This document shows positions 48,171 through 55,887 of a stretch of DNA of 64,000 nt, piece by piece. Position numbers and translations under genes: made by a program. The notes beneath the pieces are model-generated. The model was given only the letters and a program-made list of their open reading frames with translations. It searched no databases and was not told where the DNA came from. Each line of letters starts with the position of its first letter. Within the stretch, counting starts at the first letter, position 1. Source of the DNA: Nonomuraea muscovyensis (GTDB taxonomy: Bacteria; Actinomycetota; Actinomycetes; Streptosporangiales; Streptosporangiaceae); assembly GCF_014207745.1 (NCBI RefSeq), contig NZ_JACHJB010000001.1, forward strand, positions 1,674,001 through 1,738,000. Reading direction: 5' to 3'.

Positions 48171-48269
48171 ATAGGGATTTCTCACGTCCCCCCGAAGGGG
48201 TCCAGAAGGCACGCTTGTGACCTGGAGCACCACCGACTTCCCGGAAGCGATCATCGAGGGTTCAGCACC

Positions 48270-48458
48270 ATGTGTCAGCACCAGCCGCCATGTCCGTCCG
48301 TGGACGCACCCGACCGTGAGGCCGCGCGCCTCGTGGCCTACCACCCCGAGCAGGGGTGGGGACTTCTCTGCAACGGAGTGGTGTGCTTCGACGACTGCGG
48401 TGAGCTGCTGCCCGACGGCCGGAGCATCCCCGCGTACGCCGGGGGCGCAGCGGCATGA
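48270..48458 (+). CDS. DUF5999-type small protein
   Basis: A 62-residue protein beginning MCQHQPPCPSVDAPDREAAR and continuing LVAYHPEQGWGLLCNGVVCF, then LLPDGRSIPAYAG. It matches the short Streptomyces DUF5999 proteins. Its Cys/His content (CQHQPPC, CNGVVCFDDC) may bind a metal. Its TGA overlaps the ATG of the ATP-binding protein (ATGA), a linkage also common in other actinomycetes. Function unknown. Confidence 0.8.
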   Translation: MCQHQPPCPSVDAPDREAARLVAYHPEQGWGLLCNGVVCFDDCGELLPDGRSIPAYAGGAAA

Positions 48459-48940
48459 ACGCCTTCTGGGACAGGATTGTCAGCTCCATGACCGTCGACC
48501 CGGGCCACACGGCCACGTGGCAGTTCGCGCGCACGCCCGCGGGCCTGCGCGGGGCCCGGCGCGTGACTCGGCACAAGCTGGCCTGCTGGGGCCTCGCCGA
48601 CCAGAGCGACGTGGTGGAACTGCTCGTCAGCGAGCTGGTGGGCAACGCGATGGAGCACACGCGCGGGACGATCCACCTGACGCTGTCGATGGAGGACGGC
48701 CTGCTGCGCTGCGAGGTCGAGGACGACGACCCCGAGCTGCCCCGGATGCGTCACGCCGGCCCGGAGGACGAGACCGGGCGGGGACTGCGGCTCGTCGACG
48801 CGCTCTCCTGCTGCTGGGGCGGCGACCACACCGCGCACGGGAAGGTGGTCTGGTTCGAGGTGCCCGCCTCGGCCCCGGCCGAGGAGCCCGTCGCCGCCAT
48901 GATGCCCGCCATCGCCGCGGTGAGCGCGGAGCTGTCCTGA
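48455..48940 (+). CDS. ATP-binding protein, anti-sigma-factor (RsbW)-like HATPase
   Basis: A 161-residue stand-alone GHKL ATPase of the type used as anti-sigma factors and switch kinases. N-box VSELVGNAMEHT and G-box ETGRGLRLVDALS are present, with HATPase flank ARRVTRHKLACWG. It is coupled to DUF5999 by an ATGA overlap. The target sigma factor or anti-anti-sigma protein is not in the window. Two terminator-like hairpins follow at 48970 and 49028. Confidence 0.88.
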   Translation: MNAFWDRIVSSMTVDPGHTATWQFARTPAGLRGARRVTRHKLACWGLADQSDVVELLVSELVGNAMEHTRGTIHLTLSMEDGLLRCEVEDDDPELPRMRHAGPEDETGRGLRLVDALSCCWGGDHTAHGKVVWFEVPASAPAEEPVAAMMPAIAAVSAELS

Positions 48941-48969
48941 ACCCCTGAGCTCCCCCGAGAACCCCCGAC

Positions 48970-49020
48970 GGGACGCCGGGGCCGGGCTTCGGCCCGCACA
49001 CCGCCCGGCCCCGGCGTCCC
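48970..49020 (+). terminator. Strong GC-rich terminator hairpin
   Basis: An 18-bp perfect inverted repeat with a 15-nt loop (GGGACGCCGGGGCCGGGC at 48970-48987; complement at 49003-49020) stands 29 bp after the ATPase stop. No U-run follows, as is common in actinobacterial terminators. Confidence 0.8.
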
Positions 49021-49027
49021 ACCTCTT

Positions 49028-49058
49028 CCCTCTCCGGGATCCCAGCTCTCGGAGAGGG
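49028..49058. terminator. Second hairpin after the ATPase gene
   Basis: CCCTCTCCG (49028-49036) pairs with CGGAGAGGG (49050-49058) across a 13-nt loop. It stands 7 bp past the first hairpin and 52 bp before the lyase start, so it backs up the first or marks the lyase leader. Confidence 0.55.
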
Positions 49059-49110
49059 AAACCCTCCCCTTACGGCCGAAGCGCCAGCGAGATGGCCGGA
49101 TAATTCCGGT

Positions 49111-51345
49111 GTGGGCGCACACTCCAGGCGGCTGTTCCTCCTGCTCGGCGGAGCGGCCGTGGCCGGGGCGCTGCTGCCGGCGCAGGCCGCGCACACGCCG
49201 GACACCTTCTTCGCCCTCGTGCGCGCCCGCTGGCGGGAGGTCACCCTGGGGCCGCCGACCGCCACGTCCGCCCGCGCGACCGCGCTGGGCGCGACCGCGG
49301 CCCGCCACCTCGACGGCATGCGCCCCACGGGCACGTCGCTCTGGCCCGGCCTGGACTTCCCCTCCTTCGAGGACACGCCGCAGCGATTACGGACCATGGC
49401 CCGCGCCTACGCGCTGCCGGGCACCGGCCTGACCGGCGACGCCCGGCTCGCCGCGGCCGTGGCCGCGGGCCTCGACCACTACCGGCGCCACGTGTACACC
49501 GCGGGCGCCGACCCGGCCGGCAACTGGTGGCACTGGCAGATCGGCGTCCCCCGAGCCCTCCTCGACGCGGCCGTGCTGGTCGGCCCGCACCTGCCCCCGC
49601 GGCACCGCACGACGCTGGCGCGGGCCGTCGACCACTTCGTCCCCGAGGACCGCCTCGACGCCTACGACGGCACCAGCACGGGAGCCAACCGGGTGGACCT
49701 GTGCACGGTGACGCTGCTGCGCGCCGCCCTCGACGACGACCACGGCAAGGCCGCGCTGGCCGCCTCGGCGCTGTCCCCCGTCTTCCCGTACGTGCGCGAG
49801 GGCGACGGGTTCTACCGCGACGGGTCGTTCATCCAGCACACCTCAGTGCCGTACCAGGGGGGCTACGGCCTGGTGCTGCTGTCGGGGGTGGCGACGCTGC
49901 TCGCGGTGCTGCGGGGCACGCCGTGGGAGGTCACCGACCCGGCCAGGCAGGTCGTCTTCGACATGGTGGAGCGGTCCTTCGCGCCGTTCGTGCGCGACGG
50001 GTTCTGCATGGACCTGGTCAGCGGGCGGGGGATCGTCCGCGGGCCGTACGTGGACCACCGCCGGGGCCGCGCCATCGCCGCGGCGATCCTGCTGCTGGGT
50101 GAGTCGGCCCCGGCCGCCGAGCGGGCCCGCTGGCAGGCGATGGTCAAGGGGTGGGCGGTGCGCAACACGTACCGGCCGCTGCTGGAGGGCGGCGATCCGG
50201 CCTCCCACGCCCGGCTGTCCGCGGTGCTCGCCGACGACGCCGTACCGGCCTCGCCCGAACCTGTCGGTCACACGCTGATGCCGATGAGCGCCCGCGCCGT
50301 GCACCGGCGGCCCGGCTGGTGCGCGGCGCTCAGCATGGCCTCCGACCGGATCGGCCACTACGAGCACGGCAACGGCGAGAACCTGCGCGGCTGGCACACC
50401 GGCTCCGGGATGCTCTACTGGTGGGCCGAAGGGCACGGCGACCACTACTCCGACACGTTCTGGCCCACCGTCGACCCCTACCGCCTGGCCGGCACCACCG
50501 TCTCCACCAAACGCCTGCCCGACGGCGCCGGCGCCGGGTGGGGCGACACCCGCACGCCGTGGCGCTGGGTTGGCGGCGCCACCGACGGCACCTACGCGGC
50601 CGTCGGCCAGCACCTGGCGGGTCTGGAGAGCACGCTGGAGGCGTTCAAGTCGTGGTTCTTCCTCGATGACGCCGTGGTGTGCCTCGGGGCCGGGATCACC
50701 TGCTCGGACGGCGTGCCGGTGGAGACCGTGGTGGACAACCGCCGCACCCGCGCGGCCCTGACCGTGGACGCCGCGGCCGGCTGGGCGCACCTGGAGGGAC
50801 ACGGCGGCTACGTCGTGCCGGACGGGCAGCGGCTGCGCACCCTGCGCGAGGACCGGACCGCCGGGCGGGAGACCCGCGGCTACGCGACGCTCTGGCTCGA
50901 CCACGGGGTGGACCCCCGCTCGGCCGGGTACGCCTACGTCCTCCTGCCCGGCGCGAGCCGCGACGCCACCCGGGCCCGCGCCGCCGATCCCGGCCGGGTC
51001 CTGGTCCTCGCCAACACCGCGCGGCAGCAGGCCGTCCACGCGCCCCTGCCGGGGATCACCGCCGTCACCTTCTGGAACGCCGGTGCCGCCGGCCCCCTGA
51101 CCGCCTCCGGGCCCTGCGCGGTCCTGGTCAGGGAACGCGGCGACGGCACGGCCACGCTCAGCATCGCGGACCCGCGCCGCGACCTCGACGAGCTGACCCT
51201 GACCTGGGACCGTCCGGTGGCGGCGCTGGTGGACCGCCCCCCACGGCTCGCCGCGGCCGCCACCGGCGCCCGGCTCACGCTCCGCCTCACCGGCCTGGCC
51301 GACGAGGAGGGCGGCTCCACCACGGTCACCGTACGGCTCGCCTGA
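49111..51345 (+). CDS. Tat-exported polysaccharide lyase family 8 (hyaluronate/chondroitin/xanthan lyase-like)
   Basis: A 744-residue secreted lyase. The N-terminus SRRLFLLLGG is a twin-arginine signal. The alpha/alpha-toroid domain has NWWHWQIGVPRALLD, catalytic-type Asn193 in STGANRVDLC, His243 in FIQHTSVPYQGGYG, and Tyr252. Their spacing (50 then 9 residues) equals that of the Streptococcus pneumoniae hyaluronate lyase catalytic Asn, His and Tyr. ENLRGWHTGSGMLYWW and beta-sandwich domains follow. GTG 49111 lies 6 nt after GATAAT, so a leaderless start is likely. Substrate within PL8 is undetermined. Confidence 0.9.
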   Translation: MGAHSRRLFLLLGGAAVAGALLPAQAAHTPDTFFALVRARWREVTLGPPTATSARATALGATAARHLDGMRPTGTSLWPGLDFPSFEDTPQRLRTMARAYALPGTGLTGDARLAAAVAAGLDHYRRHVYTAGADPAGNWWHWQIGVPRALLDAAVLVGPHLPPRHRTTLARAVDHFVPEDRLDAYDGTSTGANRVDLCTVTLLRAALDDDHGKAALAASALSPVFPYVREGDGFYRDGSFIQHTSVPYQGGYGLVLLSGVATLLAVLRGTPWEVTDPARQVVFDMVERSFAPFVRDGFCMDLVSGRGIVRGPYVDHRRGRAIAAAILLLGESAPAAERARWQAMVKGWAVRNTYRPLLEGGDPASHARLSAVLADDAVPASPEPVGHTLMPMSARAVHRRPGWCAALSMASDRIGHYEHGNGENLRGWHTGSGMLYWWAEGHGDHYSDTFWPTVDPYRLAGTTVSTKRLPDGAGAGWGDTRTPWRWVGGATDGTYAAVGQHLAGLESTLEAFKSWFFLDDAVVCLGAGITCSDGVPVETVVDNRRTRAALTVDAAAGWAHLEGHGGYVVPDGQRLRTLREDRTAGRETRGYATLWLDHGVDPRSAGYAYVLLPGASRDATRARAADPGRVLVLANTARQQAVHAPLPGITAVTFWNAGAAGPLTASGPCAVLVRERGDGTATLSIADPRRDLDELTLTWDRPVAALVDRPPRLAAAATGARLTLRLTGLADEEGGSTTVTVRLA

Positions 51346-51478
51346 CGCTGGTGGGTCGCTCGGGATGACGGCCACGAGGGCCAGGGCGACCGGGAAGATC
51401 GTCCGCAAGTCCGTCGCCGGCGTTCCCGCCGCGTGCACGCATGCTGCGACGGGACCCGTCCGGCGTCCCCACCGCGCC

Positions 51479-51865
51479 TCAGGTAGTGCCCTCCCGGCTG
51501 CCGGCCGCGCCGCCCAGCGCGGTGGCGAGCATGGAGTCGAGCGCCCGCTGGGACGTCTGGAGCCGGGCGATGGTCTCGGTGATGCGGCCGCGCTCCCGGC
51601 GCAGGTTGTCGATCAGGCTCGGGCACGCCGCCGCCACCATCCGCTCGCCCTCGTCATGGACGCAGTGCAGGAGCCGGGCGATGACCACGGTCGGCAGGCC
51701 GGCGGCGAGGAGGGCGCGGATGTGCCGCACCGCCGCGACGTCCGACCCGGAGTACTCGCGGTAGCCGTTGGCCAGCCGCACCGGCCTGAGCAGCCCCTGT
51801 TCCTCGTAGTAGCGAAGCAGCCGCTTGCTCACGCCCGTCTCGCGGGAGAGGTCCCCGATCCGCAT
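51479..51865 (-). CDS. MerR-family regulator
   Basis: A 128-residue MerR regulator opening MRIGDLSRETGVSKRLLRYY, with the second HTH wing EYSGSDVAAVRHIRALL and a C-terminal dimerisation helix. GGAGG stands 6 nt before the ATG. It faces away from the MarR gene. Target unknown; the 137-bp gap between them has a 14-bp palindrome at 51962-51975. It has no Cys-rich metal site, so an organic ligand is more likely than a metal. Confidence 0.9.
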   Translation of the reverse strand: MRIGDLSRETGVSKRLLRYYEEQGLLRPVRLANGYREYSGSDVAAVRHIRALLAAGLPTVVIARLLHCVHDEGERMVAAACPSLIDNLRRERGRITETIARLQTSQRALDSMLATALGGAAGSREGTT

Positions 51866-51961
51866 CCGTGCCTCCGCTTGCCCCTGGCACCCCATGTGCC
51901 GCCCTGCCGTCCCAGTGTCGCCGATGCCGTGGACCGGCTTTCCCCAGGGCACCCGGTGCGG

Positions 51962-51975
51962 TCACCGCTCGGTGA
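51962..51975. promoter_or_regulatory. 14-bp palindrome between MerR and MarR genes
   Basis: TCACCG-CT-CGGTGA lies in the shared divergent promoter region, 28 bp before the MarR GTG. It is short and could be chance in this GC-rich setting. It might serve MerR or MarR. Confidence 0.3.
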
Positions 51976-52002
51976 AGGACGCGAGCGTCGCGGGACACTG
52001 AG

Positions 52003-52467
52003 GTGGTGACGACCGAGAACGCCCGGCCAGAGCCGCCCGCCACCAGCCCGTCCATCGTGCTGCTCACGCTCGCCCGCCGGATCGAGTCGGAGCTCGGCGC
52101 CGCCCTGGCGCCGCTCGGGCTCACGGTCGGCCGGCTCGGCCTGCTCGGGCACATCGCGGGCGTGCCCGGCGCGTCGTTCAGCGACCTGGCGCGGATGTCC
52201 GGGATCACCGTGCAGAGCGTGCACACGGCGGTGAAGGCGCTGTCCGGCGCCGGGCTCGTCCGCGACAGCACGGCCCGCGCCGGCTCCGCGTCCCGTCTGG
52301 AGATCACGCCGGAGGGCGCGCGGCTCATGGACGAGGCCATGCGGGCCGTCGCGGAGGTGGACGAGCGGCTGTTCGGCGCGGCGGCGGACCCGATCCAGCG
52401 GCAGGTGGGCGACGCCGTACGGGCCGCGTTCGCGGGACTCACCCCACCCAACCTTCAGGCTGACTGA
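52003..52467 (+). CDS. MarR-family regulator
   Basis: A 154-residue MarR protein: helix pair FSDLARMSGITVQSVHTAVKAL, wing DSTARAGSASRLEIT. The starts are tandem GTGs (52003 and 52006) without a clear ribosome site. It reads toward a small membrane protein, and two matching inverted repeats (52453-52497) cover its own stop codon and the promoter of that protein. A repressor of the membrane protein is the simplest reading. Confidence 0.9.
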   Translation: MVTTENARPEPPATSPSIVLLTLARRIESELGAALAPLGLTVGRLGLLGHIAGVPGASFSDLARMSGITVQSVHTAVKALSGAGLVRDSTARAGSASRLEITPEGARLMDEAMRAVAEVDERLFGAAADPIQRQVGDAVRAAFAGLTPPNLQAD

Positions 52468-52497
52468 AGCTCCTGGTAGGCTTCAGCCAACCTGAAG
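52453..52497 (+). promoter_or_regulatory. Two MarR-type operators: CTTCAG-N5-CTGAAG repeated
   Basis: CTTCAG-N5-CTGAAG occurs at 52453-52469 and again at 52481-52497; the second extends to 9-bp arms (AGGCTTCAG/CTGAAGCCT, 52478-52500). Centres are 28 bp apart. They overlap the MarR stop and precede the membrane-protein GTG by 18 bp. An exact repeated element of this sort is unlikely by chance. Confidence 0.75.
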
Positions 52498-52515
52498 CCT
52501 GCAGAGGGAGACGTC

Positions 52516-53046
52516 GTGGAAGGTGTGCTGCTGTCCGTGCACGTGCTCGCCGGCATCGTGTTCGTCGGAGGTTCGGCGATCGCGGCGAGCCTGTTCCCCC
52601 GCTACGCGCCGGTCTCAGCACCGGCCACAGCGCCGGTCACAGCGCCGGTCACAGCGCCGGTCACAGCGCCGGTGCCGGCGGCCACGGGGCCCGCCGCGGA
52701 CCCGGAGCCGGCGTCCGAGGGCGGACGCAGTCGCGCGGTGGCCGTCGCGCTGCACCGCATCACCCGCGGCTACGGCCTCTTCGGCGTCGTCGTGCCGGTC
52801 GTGGGCATCGCCCTGGCCGTCACCCAGGGCCGGATGGGCGAGATCTGGATCACCATCTCCATGGTCCTCACCGCCGCCGCCGGCGCGATCCTCGCCCTGT
52901 TCATCTGCCCACGCCAGCGCGAGGCCCTCGACACGCCCGACGACGGCACGCGGCTGCGCACGCTGAGCATGCTCGCCGGTGTCTACAACGTGCTGTGGGC
53001 CGTGGTCGTCGTCATGATGATCGTCCGTCCGGGCGATCACTCCTGA
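52516..53046 (+). CDS. Small integral membrane protein (DUF2269-like), MarR-controlled
   Basis: A 176-residue protein with four hydrophobic segments: VLLSVHVLAGIVFVGGSAIA at the N-terminus, two in the middle, and NVLWAVVVVMMIV at the end. A low-complexity loop of APVT repeats (a 12-nt unit repeated four times) separates the first and second segments. AGAGGGAG precedes the GTG. The His-Val-Leu-Ala pattern of helix 1 resembles DUF2269 and CopD-like proteins, but function is unknown. Confidence 0.75.
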   Translation: MEGVLLSVHVLAGIVFVGGSAIAASLFPRYAPVSAPATAPVTAPVTAPVTAPVPAATGPAADPEPASEGGRSRAVAVALHRITRGYGLFGVVVPVVGIALAVTQGRMGEIWITISMVLTAAAGAILALFICPRQREALDTPDDGTRLRTLSMLAGVYNVLWAVVVVMMIVRPGDHS

Positions 53047-53064
53047 AGGGCGATCACTCCTGAA
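53031..53064. repeat. 17-bp perfect tandem duplication over convergent stop codons
   Basis: GGGCGATCACTCCTGAA occurs twice in a row. The first copy holds the TGA stop of the membrane protein; the second holds the stop of the convergent papain-fold gene on the other strand. The duplication therefore separates the two gene ends. Confidence 0.9.
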
Positions 53065-53977
53065 GGGCGGCGCGCAGCCGCTCGTACGTCGGAGCCAGCC
53101 GGCGCAGCCCGGCGGCGAGCGCCGCGTCGTCACCGGTCACCACGGGTCCCTGCAGACCGCCCACGATGCGGGCCTGCTCCACGGCGACGGCGGCGCCCTC
53201 GGGCCGGCCGACGGCACGCAGGCAGGCCGCCAGGTCGGCGAGGCGGCGGGCGCCCACCCGCACAGCGAACGCCTGCCACACCGTTCTGACCTGCGGGTCG
53301 AGCCCTTCCTCCACCATCTCGGCGGCCCGCTCGGCGGCCTCGGCCTGGCCCAGCGTGCCAGGGGCGACGGCCATGTCCGTCCGCCCCGCCAGCCAGGCCA
53401 GCCCTCCGGGCAGCGAGCGGCGCAGCGCCTCGTCCGGAGCCACCCGCGCCGGCCGGACGAACCCCGACCGCATCGCGTACGGCCGCTCCAGGTAGCCGAT
53501 CAGCTCGCCACGCCACGCCTCGGCGAAGGCGCCGACCGGCAGCCTCGCGTACGGGTAGCCCTGCGGGTCATGCAGGAGCACGCCGTCCGCGCCCACCTCC
53601 AGCACCACCACGTAGTGGTCGGCCCCGACCGCCTCCCCCGCGCCCGGCTGGTACGACAGCAGCCCCAGTTCCAGCGGCCCCGCCAGTACCGGGCCGTCCT
53701 GGCAGGCGCGGCGCAGCCGTTCGACCGCCTCGGCGGCGGAGCCACCGTCGCGGCGCTCACAGGTCCAGCCGAGCAGGCCGATCGCGGCGTCGAGCCCCAC
53801 CTCGGGGTTCCAGCCGTACGGGTCGAACAGCGGCAGCCGCCCCCCGATCAGCTGCATCCCGTACGGGGAGCCCGTCAGGACCTCGATCACGGCGGGGGGC
53901 GGAGCGTGCTCGCCGAGGATCATGGCGAGCGAGTTGGCGTAGCAGTACGGCCCGGAGCCGACATAGGGCAGCGACAT
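53054..53977 (-). CDS. Papain-fold (BtrH-N/C39-like) protein, function unknown
   Basis: A 307-residue protein. The N-terminal half looks like a BtrH/C39-type cysteine-peptidase fold: Cys in SGPYCYANSLAMIL near residue 11, His in AVGADHYVVVLEVG and Asp in LLHDPQGYPY, in the right order. The C-terminal half is helical and repetitive (AEAAERAAEMVEEG). No signal peptide. It could be an acyltransferase, like butirosin BtrH, or a peptidase. GTG 54001 is an alternative start adding 8 residues. Confidence 0.75.
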   Translation of the reverse strand: MSLPYVGSGPYCYANSLAMILGEHAPPPAVIEVLTGSPYGMQLIGGRLPLFDPYGWNPEVGLDAAIGLLGWTCERRDGGSAAEAVERLRRACQDGPVLAGPLELGLLSYQPGAGEAVGADHYVVVLEVGADGVLLHDPQGYPYARLPVGAFAEAWRGELIGYLERPYAMRSGFVRPARVAPDEALRRSLPGGLAWLAGRTDMAVAPGTLGQAEAAERAAEMVEEGLDPQVRTVWQAFAVRVGARRLADLAACLRAVGRPEGAAVAVEQARIVGGLQGPVVTGDDAALAAGLRRLAPTYERLRAALQE

Positions 53978-54068
53978 GCCGGCCAGCCTGCCGCCTGACA
54001 CGGTGTCAGGCTCAAGCCGTCGCGTTCGCCGGGCCCGGGTCAGGCGATGGCCGAGCCGGACCGGCAGG

Positions 54069-55076
54069 TCACCGGAAGACGCCGCTGTAGGCGTTCAGCG
54101 CGGGCTGGCCGCCGAGGTGGGCGTACAGGACGTTGGAGTCCTTCGGGATGTCACCGTCGCGGACGAGGTCGATGAGCCCGGCCATGGACTTGCCCTCGTA
54201 CACGGGGTCGATGATCATCCCTTCCAGGCGGCCGGTGAGCCGGATGGCGTCCAGGGTCGACCCGACGGGGATGCCGTAGAGGTCGCCGGCCCAGCCCTCC
54301 AGCACGGTGATCTCGTCGTCGCGCAGGTCGCGACCGAGGCCGATCAGCTCGGCGGTGTTGCGGGCGATCTTCTCCACCTGGGCGCGGGTCTCGTCGATCT
54401 TCGCGGAGGCGTCGATGCCGATGACGCGGCGCGGCCGGTCCTGGCCGGCGAACCCGGCGATCATGCCCGCGTGGGTGCTGCCGGTGACGCTGCACACGAT
54501 GATCGTGTCGAAGAACACGCCCAGCTCGGCCTCCTGCCGCTGGACCTCGTACGCCCAGCCGGCGAAGCCGAGCCCGCCCAGCCGGTGGTCGGACGCCCCG
54601 GCGGGGATGGCGTAGGGGGTGCCGCCGGCGGCCCGGACGTCCTCCAGCGCCTGCTGCCAGCTCTCCTTGAACCCGATGCCGAACCCCGCCTGGACCAGCC
54701 GCACGTCGGCGCCCATGATCCTGGACAGCAGGATGTTGCCGACCTTGTCGTTGACGGCGTCGGGCCAGTCCACCCAGCTCTCCTGCACCAGGACGGCCTT
54801 GAGACCGGCCTTGGCCGCGACCGCGGCGACCTGCCGGGTGTGGTTGGACTGCACCCCGCCGATGGTGACGAGGGTGTCCGCGCCCTGGGCGAGCGCGTCC
54901 GGCACCAGGTACTCCAGCTTCCGGGTCTTGTTGCCGCCGAACGCGAGCCCGCTGTTGCAGTCCTCCCGCTTGGCCCAGACGCGCGCGCCGCCGAGGTGTT
55001 CGCTCAGCCGGTCGAGAGGGTGGACGGGGCTGGGACCGAACAGCAGCGGGTAACGCTCGAAGTCGTCGAGGGACAT
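54069..55076 (-). CDS. acdS: 1-aminocyclopropane-1-carboxylate (ACC) deaminase
   Basis: A 335-residue PLP enzyme that splits ACC, the plant ethylene precursor, to 2-oxobutyrate and ammonia. PLP-Lys is in [12 protein letters not shown] and the Ser in [13 protein letters not shown]. The discriminating residues Tyr-Glu in DPVYEGKS and Leu in [14 protein letters not shown] are those of true ACC deaminase rather than D-cysteine desulfhydrase. It follows a GntR gene after 23 bp in the same direction. ACC deaminase is frequent in plant-associated actinomycetes. Confidence 0.9.
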   Translation of the reverse strand: MSLDDFERYPLLFGPSPVHPLDRLSEHLGGARVWAKREDCNSGLAFGGNKTRKLEYLVPDALAQGADTLVTIGGVQSNHTRQVAAVAAKAGLKAVLVQESWVDWPDAVNDKVGNILLSRIMGADVRLVQAGFGIGFKESWQQALEDVRAAGGTPYAIPAGASDHRLGGLGFAGWAYEVQRQEAELGVFFDTIIVCSVTGSTHAGMIAGFAGQDRPRRVIGIDASAKIDETRAQVEKIARNTAELIGLGRDLRDDEITVLEGWAGDLYGIPVGSTLDAIRLTGRLEGMIIDPVYEGKSMAGLIDLVRDGDIPKDSNVLYAHLGGQPALNAYSGVFR

Positions 55077-55099
55077 GCGTGGCTCCTTGGGTGTCCGGG

Positions 55100-55798
55100 T
55101 CAGGTGGCCGAGGTCTGCGACGGGGTGTCGCCGCCGTCGGGGAACGCGGCTTCGAGCAGCGGCACGAGCGTCTGCCAGTTGGCGCGGGTGGCCGCCGCCG
55201 CCCCGTCGGCGTCGCCGGCCTCGCACCGGGCGATGATCCGCTCGTGCTGGGCGACCGACCCCCGCCCGCTCAGCGAGGAGAACCGCGTCCGTTCCAGCCG
55301 CCGCAGCAGCGGCGTGAACTGCTCCAGCACGACGCGGATGGCGTGGTTGGCACTGGCGGTGACCGGGATGCCGTGGAAGTCGTCGTCGGCGGCGATGGCC
55401 GCGTCGACGTCGTCGCGGCGCAGCGCGTCGGCGAAGCGGGCGTTGGCCTCGCGCATGGCGTCCAGCTCGGCCGCGGACAGGTTGGGCAGTGCCTCCCGGA
55501 CCGCCAGCTCGTGCATGGCGGCCGTCACGGACTGGGCGTCGCGGGCGGCGCGGACGTCGAGCGGGCTGACGATCGTGTAGCGGCCCGGCTTGGTCCGGAC
55601 GAGCCCGGCCTGCTCCAGACGGGCCAGCGCCTCGCGGACCGGGGTGCGGCTGACGCCGAGCCAGGTCACGAGGTCGCCGTCGTTGAGCCGCTCGCCGGGC
55701 GCCAGCGTGCCGTCGACGATGGCGTCGCGGATCGCCCGGTAGGCGTTCTCGCGGAGGAGCGAGCGGCTGACGAGTCCTCGACTCTGCGGTACCGGCAT
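55100..55798 (-). CDS. GntR/FCD-family regulator of the acdS operon
   Basis: A 232-residue regulator with an N-terminal winged HTH ([38 protein letters not shown]) and a C-terminal FCD domain whose His ligands include DDDFHGIPV and VAQHERIIA. It is the first gene of a unit with acdS. A perfect 20-bp palindrome spans its start codon, which suggests self-repression. The effector may be ACC, an amino acid or a 2-oxo acid, by inference. Confidence 0.92.
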   Translation of the reverse strand: MPVPQSRGLVSRSLLRENAYRAIRDAIVDGTLAPGERLNDGDLVTWLGVSRTPVREALARLEQAGLVRTKPGRYTIVSPLDVRAARDAQSVTAAMHELAVREALPNLSAAELDAMREANARFADALRRDDVDAAIAADDDFHGIPVTASANHAIRVVLEQFTPLLRRLERTRFSSLSGRGSVAQHERIIARCEAGDADGAAAATRANWQTLVPLLEAAFPDGGDTPSQTSAT

Positions 55799-55814
55799 GC
55801 AATATATTGCATGC
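55795..55814. promoter_or_regulatory. Perfect 20-bp palindrome on the GntR start codon
   Basis: GCATGCAATATATTGCATGC reads the same on both strands and contains the GntR ATG. It lies 74 bp from the divergent dual P-loop gene. The AT core is striking in this GC-rich genome. It is the natural operator for the GntR protein. Confidence 0.8.
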
Positions 55815-55887
55815 TACATCGTGCGTATTGTCAACCGAGGCATAAATCACTCGCCGTTCCGGCGCCCGCGCGGCTACCGTCGCGCGG

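Noticed and set aside
45624..48269. Long open frame running into the DUF5999 gene
   Set aside because: It is antisense to the histidine kinase. Only the last 62 codons match a known family.
54069..55076. D-cysteine desulfhydrase instead of ACC deaminase
   Set aside because: The Tyr-Glu pair in DPVYEGKS and Leu in AHLGG match ACC deaminase; desulfhydrases usually have Thr at the latter site.
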